From Cenococcum geophilum 1.58 (taxonomy: Eukaryota > Ascomycota > Dothideomycetes > Gloniales > Gloniaceae): a stretch of 64,000 bases of DNA. The stretch lies in the NCBI GenBank assembly GCA_001692895.1, contig KV748197.1, forward strand, positions 2,267,884 through 2,331,883, written 5' to 3'. This document shows, in pieces, positions 1 through 12,617 of this stretch (its first letter is position 1; each line of letters begins with the position of its first letter). The translations under genes were made by a program, and so were the position numbers. Below the pieces are notes generated by a model. It did not search any database. It was not told the origin of the DNA and saw only the letters and a program-made list of their open reading frames with translations.

Positions 1-2960
1 GCTGTAGGCGAAAGAAAAGGATTCCTTTTCCTACTAAGATGGCTATAATAGAGTGACTAACTTAGAGCTTAAGACTCTTCTTAAGCAGAGCTAAGAAATA
101 GTTATTTTACTTAAAGCCGAGCTAAATAAGCGCTAGATTGTAGCGAAGCCCCAGTTACTCGGCGTTATTAAGTATAGTAAGAAACTCTAAAAGAGTGTCG
201 CAAATCTTAGGATCTTAGGACGGCTGGATAGTAGAGCGGCTAAACTTATTATTACGGCTACTAGAATTCTAAAGACGAAACAGACAACTTATAAGTTAAA
301 TATCTATTAAACGTTCCTTAGTGATATCCTTTATTACTATAGTTAGGGGTTAGTCTTACTATACGCTGCAAGCCTTAGTAAGCAGAGAGTAACCTCTCTA
401 AATTCTTAAGATTAGATTAGGCTTATATAGTATCTTAAGAGCAACTAAGCCACCTTTAAATACCCTATCTTAGACTCGCTAGCGGTAGAACATTATATAC
501 TTTATAGGAATAGTAAGTTGTATAATCTTTAATATAAATATCTCGCTTATCCCGTAAAAGAGGTCTACAAATTAGATCCTTTAGTTGCGCCCTTTTAAAA
601 ACGCCTATTTTTAAAAGATATAGGTTTAGAATAAGAGTCAGCTCGGAGCAATTATACTTATTAATTAGACGTTTATTCTCTAAATACTAATTAGCTACGC
701 TAAGATACGGTCTAGGATTTATAGAATCTTTTAGCTAGTTAGACTCCGCAAGCTAAGGCTATAATTAATCTAGCGTAGAAAGAAGGAAGTAGTATAGATT
801 TTCCCTCCCTATATTAATAAGGCCGAATACTAATCCAAAATAAGACATATTACTAGGCTCTTTATCCATAGCCGCAATTTAAACTCGCTTAGCAAATTAT
901 AGGGAGATTATAAACCTTAAGTTTATAGTGCTTCTTACTTTCCTATAGTAGTATTAGGACAGCTATTCGAAACTAGTATGCCCTTAGGGTGAAGTTCTAT
1001 TACCATCTATCAACATTATATTAGAGCCGACTCTTAGGTTAAGCGTAAAAATCGAACTCTCTCTTTAATTATGTAAAGTATTAATTTAATTCAACCTTGC
1101 CTTTTATAGGCGAAAATAGCGCACTATAGGACTACTAAATAGCCTATAGCTCTTACTAGGCCTTATAATAAGGATAATAAAGCTAGTAAGTTTCTTAGGG
1201 CCTATAACTACATTTTTTATTATATTACCAAAGACCCTAATAGCCCCCCCCTTACCGTGTATTTTTACTAAGATCGCTTAAATTAATAGGTCCACTAACT
1301 CTAAAGATATACCAGTTGTTTCCGGACCTATTTTAATAGGCTCTTTATACTAGATAGTATTTAGCAAAATATATTTTATACTGTTTTAAATTTTACTTAC
1401 TAGCTCTAAAGCTCTTTTTTTAAGTTTCTAATTATTATCTACGATGTTATTAACGGGAACCCCGCCATCTATTATCCTAAAGAGCTCTTAATATATGCCG
1501 TCTAAGCCTAGGTAATAATAGTAACTAAATAGTTATAAGTTAAAGATAAAAGTAAGGGCTAATAGAGAGAGCTACCGACTTTAGAGAGATAAGGATTATA
1601 TTAGGATCGGAATAATAGAAAATATAAATATATCGTCTAAGGAACGCGCTAAAGAACTACGGCGTATATTATTACTAGCCATATAATACACATAGATAAA
1701 GTAGGGTCGTCTTACTTTAATAGTTAAATACTTCGGATCTGTGGTAAGTATAGTAGGGTAGGCTGTAGAGCGGATAGTATTAAGATTAAAGGTTAAAGTT
1801 AGGAGAAACGTTGCATCCTTAACGGGCCATGCCCTATATAGTGCGCGAAATAGTAACGCGCCTAGTGTACAAAAAGAGAATATAAATTTAAGATAGCTAA
1901 GGCTAGTCTTAGGCGTTAATGCCCGACTCTATAACGGGGCTTAGCCTTAAGCTTTGGTTGGTATTATTACGTATATATAACGCAAAGGTCTACCACCTAA
2001 CCGCGAAAATTATGTAGCTAGTAAAGGAAGCCATATAGATAAATACGCTAATGTATAGCTAATGCAAGTTAACGCGGATACCTTACCCTTTTTATTATAT
2101 AATGCTTTAAAGGATTGCATAAACTGTGGCCTATTCTTATTTATAGACCCGATGTCTATACTTAATCTCTTAACCTATTAATAGTACTAAAGGTTATACT
2201 AAATATACTTAGTTGGATAATATAGTATAATCCTACAATTTATAGATTCTAAATAAATGGACTGAAGTTATAGGCGAAGCAGGTTGTTTTTTAAAATTTC
2301 GCATTATTTAAATTAAGCTTACGGCTTTAGGTGATATTACGATTATATATAGTATAGCCGGTAGATATCTGGTTAAATTACTTATAAACACTTATAACAC
2401 TTTATTAGCATATATACCTAAATCCCTTTACCCGCTAGCGCTCTATATAGTTTATAAGGGCTTAACTTTCTTAAATTAGAAATTATAGGATGTTGTAAGA
2501 AATGCGCTATAAATAGAATAAGCTAGAAGTAGAACCTAAAGCTAGAAATAAAACTTTAGGCTAAAAAGAACAGCACTATTACTGCCGATTCTTCCGCCTA
2601 GTAGGCCGCTCCCGTTTCTTCTGTATAATAGGCTAAGCCTTTAATTTTAAATAGTAATGCCCCTATAGTAATCTAAGACTTCTTATTAAAAAGCTATCTT
2701 TAATCTAGTCCTATGGAAGATTTTATTTCCCTTTTAGGTTAGTAAGTAGCGCGTCTTCCTCTTTAGTAAATTTTATTCTAGACTTTAGCCCTTAGGGCTT
2801 TGGCTCCTAGGGCTACTTAACCAGGTTAAAAGGTAAAGGGAATCGTTAAGGAAGAATATCTAGTATATATAACCCGTCTTTCTAGCGCCTAAAAGCTGCT
2901 TAAATTAAAATTTCTTCCGAATTAGTATTTAAGGCGGCTCCTGGTATTACTTTATTAGAG
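1..2960 (+). pseudogene. RIP-degraded relic of an unidentified ORF
   Basis: No intact ORF exists here, but from about 257 to 1750 one plus-strand frame can be read with interruptions that are almost only TAA and TAG. This is what RIP makes of CAA, CAG and TGG codons. Legible stretches include KTKQTTYKLNIY near 275 and IIYDVINGNPAIYYPKELL near 1434. Between about 2280 and 2960 further readable stretches occur, for example ALYIVYKGLTFLN and a Cys-rich GCCKKCAINRIS (about 2440-2515). I do not recognise the family; it lacks the RT, integrase or DDE motifs seen elsewhere in the window. It may be a large element-borne gene. Strand and coding nature are inferred from frame continuity alone. Confidence 0.35.
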
Positions 2961-3179
2961 TTAAAGCTAGAGGCGGCACTTAGCAGCAGTTTTTAGGTAC
3001 GGAGGCGATTATATATAGGGGATATAACCTACTTATAATAATTGCTGGTAAGCGTAGTGCTTTAATTGGACGTATACGTGGATAAAATTAAAGGGGAATG
3101 GTGAGATTGCTAGAAATAATACTTCGTAGCATGCTTTGCTTTTAATTAACTAGTAATAGGAGTTGGTAATCTTTATTGC

Positions 3180-4700
3180 CCTACACACCCATAGGCCTTA
3201 TTATCCTCGTTACTACTACTACTATCACTGTCCCTAAAGTCATTATTATCCGTATCGTTACTGTTATTACTTCCGTTGCCGTAGTTCCCAGCCTTACCTT
3301 CGTCCGTAACGTTCTCGCCATCCTTATTATTACTTTCTTTAGTTAAGCCGTTTATAAGATCGTCCAGAATATAATTACAACTATTATTAGTCCTATATTC
3401 TAGTAGTCTAGTATTATAAGGAGATATACAGTGCCGGGGGGAGGGGCTAGTAGGCCGCGTAGTAGAGACCGCTCGCTCCTTAATACCGTTACGGTTATTA
3501 AGGCCAAGGGTAGGAGAGCTAGAAGGCGTGGTCCTCCGGGAAGTAGGTAACCTTTATTACTTCCTAGGTTATACGCTCTCGCTACTCTTACTAACGGAAG
3601 TATTAGAGATATAATTAATGCTACCTAGCTAATTAAGCTAATTGGACCTCCGCTTCTTTAACTTCTTAGCTCCTAAAGACTCTTAACCGGCAGCTACTAA
3701 TATCCTAAGCTTCTGCCTAAACTACGGAGCAATTTTAATATAACGCCCCTTAGCTAAATTATCCGTTTAATTACCGTCTAGCGTTAAGGATGTAGTACGA
3801 TTATACGTAGGTATACGTACCTCCTCTTCTAGCGCTTCTAACAAAGGTAGCTCTTTATTATCTTTATTGCCCTTACTACTACTATTATTCCTATTATCTA
3901 CTAATTATTAAATAAGCCATTATAAATTAAAAGGGGAAGCGTATACCTAATCTATAAGGTATTAGTCGATTATCGGCTTCGTCAGCTTCGTTATTAGTAT
4001 TACTAGCTTTATCGCCCTTAGTTTCCGAGTCCAGATCGGCTATATCGTCTTTAATAACTATTAGATTTACTACTAGTTATTAAAATTACATATTTAGAAC
4101 TGCTAGGGAAAGAGGGAGAGTAGTGGGGTAATTGCTGGGATAATTACCTTAATTACTTCTTCTAGAGACTTAACTGTCATTTCTATCCCTATAGAAATCT
4201 TCTTTATTGTCCTTGTTATCCTCGTTATCCTTATAATACTTATTATTAGCTTTCTTATAATTATATATAGGGTCTATAGGCGCTTTATTAGACGGAATAT
4301 CCAAATTAAGGCCCTAGGTGGAATAATATGCCGTTAAGTGCTTAAGCTTACAATGCTTCTTAACTTTTTAGGGGGAAAAGAGGTACTCCCCTACTCCTCC
4401 TTTTAGGCTTACTGCTCGCGCTTTTCTTAGGGGCCGTAATTATATAGTGCTAAGATAAAGCTATTAATTTTCTAGGGGGACTAGTGTAGAAATTGTTCTT
4501 ATTAAGCGAAATTTTGGGAGGAATATAAAATAAAAACTAAGGTAGTGCTAACGTTATTATTATTAGAGTTGCTATTATTTTATAGCTTTTAAAAGCTTTA
4601 AGGGGGAATTAAAGGTCTTTTTAAGTGCATATTAGTCCTCCCTTCGCCGCTAGTACTTACCTATCGCCCCTTGCCCTTTACCCCTCGCCCGGGTTTCTTA
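3180..4700 (-). pseudogene. RIP-degraded relic with acidic and Cys/His segment
   Basis: The plus strand is rich in tatt/ctac/atcg triplets that on the minus strand read as Asn/Asp/Glu/Lys-rich runs, for example KYYKDNEDNKDNKED around 4200-4260. Just upstream on the minus strand (about 4330-4370) is a Cys/His stretch, KKHCKLKHLTAYYS, which could be a decayed zinc finger. Stops are TAA/TAG of RIP type. No known domain was recognised. It may be part of the same element as the upstream plus-strand relic, or an independent one. Confidence 0.25.
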
Positions 4701-6410
4701 TTAAATTAAAGCATTTAATACGTGCGCCTCCGGTATAGACTGGGGTTAATTGCTATTTATAGGGTATAAAGGTTTATAAGGGCTTAAATTCCTAGCACCT
4801 AATTAACACTCTTAGCAAATTGCGATTAAACCATATCCGCCCATCTAAGCTAGTATATTTAGCTCTAACACAGCTATCGCATCTAGCCCCTTATTAGGAG
4901 GTTAGTAGCTTAAGTTCTCTACCCTTATTCCTTAGTAAAGGGCAGTGCTAACGTATCTATTTACTTCCTAATAATACCAATCTAGCTGATCTTCTACGCC
5001 GCTTATATTAATAGGGTATAAAGCCCCGTTTATGCGTATGCGTTGTGAGCTATCTATAATAAAAGGAGGTAGTATTATTATTAGTAGTGGGCGGGGTTCT
5101 CTAATACTAACCGCCTAGTGACGAATACGCCTACCGCTTACACGGTAATCGTATATAGATATATAAATGCGCTAGGTAAAGGACTGCATAGGGTACTACA
5201 CAAGGTGCTATATAATGCTCGCCCTCCTAATATAGCTAGCTGGTATTAGAGATTCCTTTATAGTCGTACTATAGTGCCGCAGATCTATTATGCGCCTAAA
5301 AGCTATAACCTTCCAATTTTAATCTAGGTGGTTCCCACTATAGCCCCATAGCTTAGAAGGCCGGATTATTAATCTTTTACCGCTCTACTACTAAGTAGTT
5401 AGGTAGAGCTAACAGCCCCTTAACCTTAAACTAGTAGATTAAACGGTGTCTCTAAAATATCCGTAGTAATATAACTATACTATTAGGCAGGCATGTATAG
5501 CCACCTAGGCGACACTCTATGCAATATTCGTTTAAATAATGCCTAACACAGCCCCGTATAGGGTAGTCGCTTAAATTGGCGACGTTTAGCTGCTTTTCCG
5601 CTAGGTAGCCTAGTAGGCATACCAGCTATAATATAGGTGGCTTTAGCTATTAGTAAATGCTAAAGCGGGTTATCTAACTAACAGTATATCCTAGGTAAGA
5701 AAATAGCGCGTAGATTAGCTAAAACGAGTGCGACGTAAGCTCGCTTAAGCCCTTAAGGGGGCGGATACGGTACGCCTATCCCTCCCTACCTTAAAAGGAG
5801 ATATGCGGTAGAGTTAAATAAGATAATAATACTAACGCGGCTGGTAACTGCGGAATTCCCCTAACCCCCTTCTTATGGGACGGTTACGGACTAGCGCTAT
5901 CTAGAAGGTAAAAGGAGAGAGGGTGTATATAAGAGAGAGGACAGAATTATAAGGATATAGACGCGCTTAGCGGATAGAGGCGGCGCTAAAAGAGCTTAAT
6001 AAAAATTAAAGCCATCGGCTCTAGAGGCGGGAATTAGGAGAGGAGGCTAAGACCGTCTATATATTACTATAGAATAGAAACTCGCCCATTAGAAAGGCCG
6101 CAGTTAACTATATTAATTGTTAGTCTAAAATACGGGGGAATAAAGTAATAAGTGGGCTAGACTTACATACGTATTAGCGCTAAAGGGACGGCAGAAATGC
6201 CTTAATGCGACCATGCTAGGGACTAGCAGTAAGAAGAGGAGGAGGCGCAGCATTAGGAGAAAGAAAAGATGGAGAATAAGAGGAAAAGTAGTAAGAGAAA
6301 TGGCCTTTTATGGTAAAGGTCGAGGGGTAGTCTTGGCTTGGCCGGGGTTAATAAGCAAGGGCGCCTTGCCCGTAAAGGAAGCCTCTATTTCCTAATACAG
6401 TTTCCCACAC
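4700..6410. other. RIP-degraded tract, no recognisable gene
   Basis: AT-biased sequence with remnants of higher GC (for example the Lys/Arg-rich 60-codon frame at 6213-6395). No conserved motif was found on either strand. The homology of copia element X to its sister copy begins abruptly at about 6411, so this tract is either what X was joined to by rearrangement or an older element. The short basic ORF has no homology signal and is probably fortuitous. Confidence 0.4.
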
Positions 6411-7397
6411 AACAAAATAACTAGATTAATTAAATATATAGTAGCCGTAGTAGGGAATATAAAAGAGGGTATAATTAATATTAACTATAAGGTAATTATA
6501 GAGGTCCTTATAGAGGTTTATTTTAAAATAATTATTAAAAAAAGTGCTACGTTTATAAGAAGCTAAATTACTAGTTAACTAGATACTCCCTTAATAAGTA
6601 AAAGGAGGTATATAATAAGTTCCGTTAAAGTATAAAAAATATAAAAAATTATAAGGTTATTATAGCCTACTTTTAAAGCTTCCTAGTTTAATATAAAGGC
6701 GTAAAAGATTTTAAGGGTAAGGTTAATAAGACTAAATAGCTCCTTATAGATATAAAAATTAAGAACTACTTTTCTAACTAATACTTTACTAAATATAGTA
6801 AGGTAAATAGTATATAAACTATTACTATTCTTAATAACTAATCTACGCTCTGTTTTATTATAAAGTTAAATATCTTTAATAAGTTAAAGGAGAGCTTTAC
6901 GTTCTCCTTTAATAATAAATACTTAGTAAATATCTTTTATAGTATTATGCTAAATACTAAAGCCGTAGAAGTATCTATAGTAGAAAACCCTTAAGTTTAA
7001 GCCCTTTAATAGCTTAATAGCTCTATTTAGATTAACTATTTAATAGCAGGCTAATATATAATTCATTTTAGTAAGGGTCCTATAACCTTTTTTTAGTATA
7101 ATTAGGGTCTAAACCCCCTTAGGGTATATTACCTTCTATATTATTCCTATAAATACTCTATTTCTATTTTATATTAAAGATATAAATAAATTAGGCGTTA
7201 GGCTTAATAACCTTAAAAATATACTTATTTAGGGAGATAATTAGGTACCTATTATATATAAGTAGAGTTACCCCTAGTTGCTTCTTTATTAACTAAAAAA
7301 GAGTATTACTTAAAGCTACTTAACTAAGTTGGAATTACGCTAACTATACCATCGTTTTGGCCACCTATCCGTTTATTAATTACTTAGGGTTCTTTAG
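6411..7397 (+). pseudogene. Copia X: gag end to pre-integrase relic
   Basis: With RIP stops ignored, the region 7060-7360 follows the fungal copia pattern: a TPLGYI-like segment, then Pro-Thr-Asn-Thr and a Leu-rich segment, then Lys-Asp-Ile-Asn-Lys-Leu-Gly-Val, ending in the histidine-containing gag-pre-integrase motif at about 7355. The same region is better preserved in X' on the minus strand at 22660-22960. The block ends exactly at the TTTAG target site of element Y (7393-7397). Confidence 0.75.
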
Positions 7398-7668
7398 TAT
7401 ATAATTGTAGCACCTATTATACCGACCGCGTGTTTACGCGTTCGGTACACCAGGTACGCGTTTACGCGTTTAGTGCACTAACCACTCGCTTACGCGTCTG
7501 GTGCACTTATAAAGCACTAACTAATTAGGGGGGAGGTGTATTAGTATATAGACCACGTAGTCTGCTTTATACAATCGACAGTTACTATTATCTAAACGAG
7601 CATATAATACTATACGTATTTCGTGCCCCTGGATCTAACTTACTCGTGCTATTAAATTGGTACGAACA
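7398..7668 (+). repeat. 5' LTR of copia Y
   Basis: 271 bp, matching 16459-16729 with almost only C/T and G/A differences. The terminal TG has been changed to TA in this copy. It is preceded by the TSD TTTAG. Internally it carries repeated GTTTACGCGTT/GCTTACGCGT motifs (7430-7500). Confidence 0.92.
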
Positions 7669-8105
7669 CTGATTAGTAAGCGCGCATAGATTAGTAATTA
7701 CTTAATACCTCCCCCGAGCAATATATAACAGCGACCACCTGTTTAGACTTCTAGTACAACCTACTAAAAGGTCGGAAGTCGGGGATTACGGACTATTACC
7801 AACTCTGTATACTTATTTAAGTCTTAGTACGGTTTACTAGAAGTTTATAAATGTGAATATAGACCCTTATAGAACCCCCTATTCTTAACCCCCTTAAACC
7901 TTAAACCTCTTTAGACCTTATGGAAACCCTTTACCCTTCTATAAACCGTTATAAACCCGTTAATCGCCCTTATGGACTACTATAAGACCTCTTAAACTGT
8001 TACGGACCCACTAATTAATTTTATGGACCGTTATAAGACCTCCTCCACCCGCTATAAGCTACTACTACCTACTACAGCTTATATAGACATACTACGCTAT
8101 ATAAT

Positions 8106-9500
8106 ATGGCAGATATAACTAAGCAAATTAGTAAAGGTTAAAAGAAGTAGAGTTAGGGAGTTGACCTTACGTCTACGGACGGCGTTAATAACTATATTAA
8201 TTTCAAAATCCTTAAATACGGATACTATAAGCTTCTAAATAATAACCTATAGGAGTAATATAAGGAAGACTTTGCGGACTTTACGGAAGCTATTCTTAAG
8301 GCTTATAACCCTACTGCCGTCCATAACCTATAAACCCTTTTACGTTACTAAGGTATATGGGTTAAAAAGGATAAATAAGTTACTGTTATATGGTCCTTAT
8401 ATAATATAATATAGGAGGAGGACTAAACGGAATAGACTAAAGAGGAAATCCTAGACTAGGTTAAAGCCACTAATAAACTCTTTACTTCTCCTAAACTTAA
8501 TAGTATTACTAGCCTTATACCTAACCTACTTAACTAAATTTGTTCTATAAACCTAAGCGATTTCGGAATTAATCTTACGGGCTAAAGTATACCTAGTACT
8601 TAAGTTACGGACCGTAATACCCCCGTAAACCAAAATACGGACTAAAACCCTCCTATCGCCTAAGCTACAGATCCGTAACCTACCTAAGTTATAAATCCGC
8701 AACCCACTTAAGTAAAGACCTATAGTAAGGAGCTAGCTAACTTGGCTAAGCTCTATACCAACAAATCTAAGTATAGCGGTAAAAACGATAATTTTAACTT
8801 TAAACTTACTATCTTTACGGACCTCTATTGGAAGGCTAATATTCCTAAATAGGAATTTAGCCAAGCCTATTTCACTATACTGCGCGGCCTAGCACTTAAC
8901 CACTACTACACTAACCTTAAGAGTAACCCCCTTGGTGTTCCCTTTAATAAGCTATATAAAGCTACGCGTAACTACTTTAAAGGACTAGAATATAAGCGTG
9001 ATATTCTTACCTAATGGAATACAACTAAGTTACGGACCGTAATTAATAAGAATACCGAAAAATCGACTATAGAGTGCCTGTAAATTCTTATTAAAGACCT
9101 CCGCCACCTATAGCACGGTTTTAATATTAAGCTTTAAACAGACGACTTCCTATATAATAAACTCATTACGGCCTACTAGGAAGTAGAGCCCTGCAAGTAC
9201 GCCTATTATAAGCCTGCAGACACCTTAGCTGGCCTTATTAATAATCTACGCTCCTCTATTGTAATGTACGAAGTCTTAAACCCACCAGGTAGCACTTAAG
9301 CCTTTATTGCGGATATTTAATATCCGTAAATAGACTTAGACGTCTACTTTACGGACCGCCGCTACTGCTAGCAATACCCGTACCGACCAAGTCCCACCTA
9401 TAACCCCCGTAGCAACTCCCGTACAAAAACATACCCCCGTAGACGGACTAGCCAAAAGTGCTTCGTGTGTGGTAAGGAAGGATATTAGTCTATAAGGTAT
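8106..9500 (+). pseudogene. Copia Y gag-like relic with zinc knuckle
   Basis: A start MADITKQISKG is readable at 8106. The frame is then cut by TAA/TAG stops. Near the end (about 9448-9500) lies a fungal copia zinc knuckle, CFVCGKEGYQS followed by a decayed His/Cys part; the second half has been altered by RIP. This position, just before the protease, fits a copia Gag nucleocapsid region that would bind element RNA. Confidence 0.75.
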
Positions 9501-9839
9501 ACCTAGGAAGAACGTAATAAGTCTAGGAAGAGACTTAATAGCCGTATTAGCCAGTTTATTTTAGAATACAAAGGAGAGGAAGTAGAAGAGCCCCCTAATA
9601 AGTTAATAGAAGCCCTTATAATTAACTTTAACTTAGACGCTTAGGAATAAGAGACTTTAGAGACATTCCTAACCACTTTTGGACCTTTTACGGACAGCTA
9701 AGCCTTTAATATTACAACCGTATTAGCCGACCGTTCCTTTATATACTTAGTTACGCCTAAAAACTATTCCGTAAGTACCCCCGTTATAAATATTATAGAT
9801 TATAAGCAGGACCTATTTGCATATATTACTATAGAACGC

Positions 9840-12617
9840 TATACCCCTAAGAAATTCTACGGTGTTATAATTGATATAGGTGCCTTTAAGAAGTCTACTA
9901 TAGGCTATAGACAATACCTTATATATAAGACCACTATAAATGATAATACAGATATTAATACTATGCAAACTGGGGCCGTAAACGTCTAATTCGGCATTGG
10001 CTTAACCGTATTAATTAGATTAGTTAAAGTTAAGACTCTAATTGGCCCAGTTAACTTCCACATAGTAAAAGCGGATACCCCTTTTCTACTCTGCCTTACG
10101 GATATAAATAGGTTATAGGTCTACTATAACAACGTTACGGATACCTTAATTGGCCCCGTAACTACCCTAGGAAGCAAGCATATTACCCTGCCAATTATAT
10201 AACAATTTAGACACCCGTTCCTTATATAAGGAGAGACTCTATAGACCTATATTTAGGAATCTTTTAACTATAACCCGTGCTACCTTACTAGTACTAAAAT
10301 CTACCGCCTACACTGCCGTTTCGGCTACCCGTTAGCTAAAAAGCTATATAGAGTCCTTAAACGCTCTAGACATAACAACGTTAATAAAAAGGTAATTAAC
10401 CACCTAATTAAATACTGCTCCTTTTGCTAGAAATACGGATATTCCTTAGGCCAATTTAAGTTTACCCTTTATAAAGACCTTAATTTTAACCACTTAGTGT
10501 ACGTAGATATTATGTATATTAACGGCAGCCCAGTATTATATATAATTGACGAGGTAACCCACTATTAAGCCACCCGTTAGTTATAAAATATATCTATAAA
10601 ATATACTTAGGACATTTTACGGACCTGCTGGATTAATATATACGTTAGACCCCCTAAGTATATTACCCACAACACTAGTAGGAACTTCATTAGTAAGGAA
10701 TTCTAGCAGTATACTACGGCCATAGCTATATTAACAAAAGCTATTCTAGTTAAGGCGCATTAGTCTATTAGGCTTATTAAGCGAGCTTACCTAGCCTTAT
10801 AGAGAGCTTACTAGATTATTATGGACGAATATAAGGACATCTAAAAGGAACTAGCTCTATAGATGGCCGTAAAAGCCATTAATAACACCGCTAGCCCGGA
10901 CGGATTAGTACCTACCCTTTTAGTCTACGGAGCCTATCTAAGGATAAGCAATCTAGGCCCTCCTGCCCTATCTATTATGGAACGAGTAGCTATAATATGG
11001 AAGGTAATAGCTGAAATGGTTAAATTACGGGCCAAACAAGTAGTTAATAGCGCCCTATATTACCGCAACGGACTAAATATAACCTTAGTTTATAACCTCC
11101 CGCTTAATTCTAAAGTCCTTATATAGCGTAAAAGCGGCAATTAGACGGGACCTTACCGTTTACTAGCCGTAGAAAACAAAACGTGCTGTATATAACTCCC
11201 TAGCGGACCTACTAGCTTTAGGAGCATATCCGTAAAACCCTACTTTTGGCCCAAAAACACCTATGACATTAAGCTAGACGAACTAGAAGCAACCGCTAAA
11301 CTAGATAAACTAGAAGCGACTACCAAATTAGATAAATTAGAAGCACCCTTACCTACCCTAAAAGTCCTCTAAAAACCTACTAAACCTACTAAACCTACTA
11401 TAAAGCGTAGCCGAGGATGCCCCTAAAAGCACCCTATAACTAAAAACCCCATAATAAAGAATTACCTAACCTCTGCAGGAATATCCGTAAGGCAATCTCC
11501 GCCTATAGATATATCAGTTCTAGTATAGGAAACCCCTTTTACGAACTTACGACGCAAAGAGATTAACGGACTACTTAAGAAGGGCGTCTTTGCGGTTATA
11601 ACGGAGAAAGACATTCCGCAAGGCGTCCGTATATTTAACTTACGCTTTATTAACAAAATTAAGCACCCTAGTACTAATAAAGTCTTTAAAAAGTTAAGGC
11701 TTATTATATAAGCTTATAACGACTAGGGAAAGGACTTAGTCCTTACGCAATTACCTATAATTTAACAAGTTAGTTAACGGATTATACTTATACTTACGCC
11801 TAGACTATAGCAAACTAAGCATATAGCCCTATACTTACGGGATATCTTATAAGCCTATATGCAGTCTAATACCTACCTAAATAAAGACATCTTTATACAA
11901 CTACCCCGCGAGCTTAACCTATAACTAGGAATAATTTTATAGGTTATAAAACCTCTTTATGGAGTACTAAAAGCCAGAAACTATTGGTTTAAGATATACT
12001 ACTAGCACTACGTTAGTAAACTTAAAATGGAACAGTTAACCTACGACCCCTACCTCCTATACACCCCATTAATCGGCCTTAGTATTATTAGACTTTAAAT
12101 AGATAATACCCTCTTCCTAGTAGACTAAACCTTTGCAGACGCTAAAGAAACTAAACTATAAAAGGCAAAGTTCTTAGTAAAGCTGTAAGAGTAGTTAACT
12201 AAGCAGACTCTAATTAAGTTTAATGGAGGCTTAATTATATAAAAGGGCAACCTAATTAAGCTAACTTAGGAACGCCAAGCTTAAAACCTAAAGCCCGTTA
12301 TAGTAAAGCCTACGGACCTTACTAGTTCCCATAGAGAGACCTATAAGACCGTAAATATAAAGGATTAATATGCTGCATAGCGTGCAAGAGGCGCCTATAT
12401 TGCTATAGTCTGTTAACCTAAATCTGCCTATAATTTATCCTTTGCGGCCTAGGCAATAGACCTATAAGAAGAAAATATTAAATAGCTTAATAAGCGCATT
12501 TAGTAGCAAATTAATAATGCAGTAAGGGGACTTACTTTTATACCACTAGACCTAAATTCCCTTAGCTTACTAGCATTTATGGACGCCTCCTTTGCTAATA
12601 ATAAAGACCTATTATTA
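9840..12617 (+). pseudogene. Copia Y protease-integrase-RT-RNase H relic
   Basis: The protease core DIGAFKKST (about 9873; the family has Asp-Thr-Gly) is followed by the pre-integrase His motif and a Cys pair near 10420-10435, then the integrase core. An unbroken integrase fragment, 87 codons long, spans 10863-11126 and includes INNTASPDGLVPTLLVYG. A short repeat LDKLEAT/LDELEAT lies at 11275-11345 in the linker. RT motifs run from about 11560 to 12130, with KPLYGVLKARNYWFK near 11955 and LFLVD near 12115. RNase H starts near 12560 with LLAFMDASFANNKD and is cut by the LINE insertion at 12617. Confidence 0.9.

Noticed and set aside
6213..6395. 60-codon Lys/Arg-rich frame
   Set aside because: Composition comes from a purine-rich tract in a RIPed region; no homology or context.
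1..6410. Idea that the left end is a Starship captain (DUF3435) or cargo gene
   Set aside because: I could not read the tyrosine-recombinase residues or known cargo motifs in any frame, so the call would be a guess.
11462..11656. 64-codon minus frame in copia Y
   Set aside because: Lies antisense to the readable RT of element Y.
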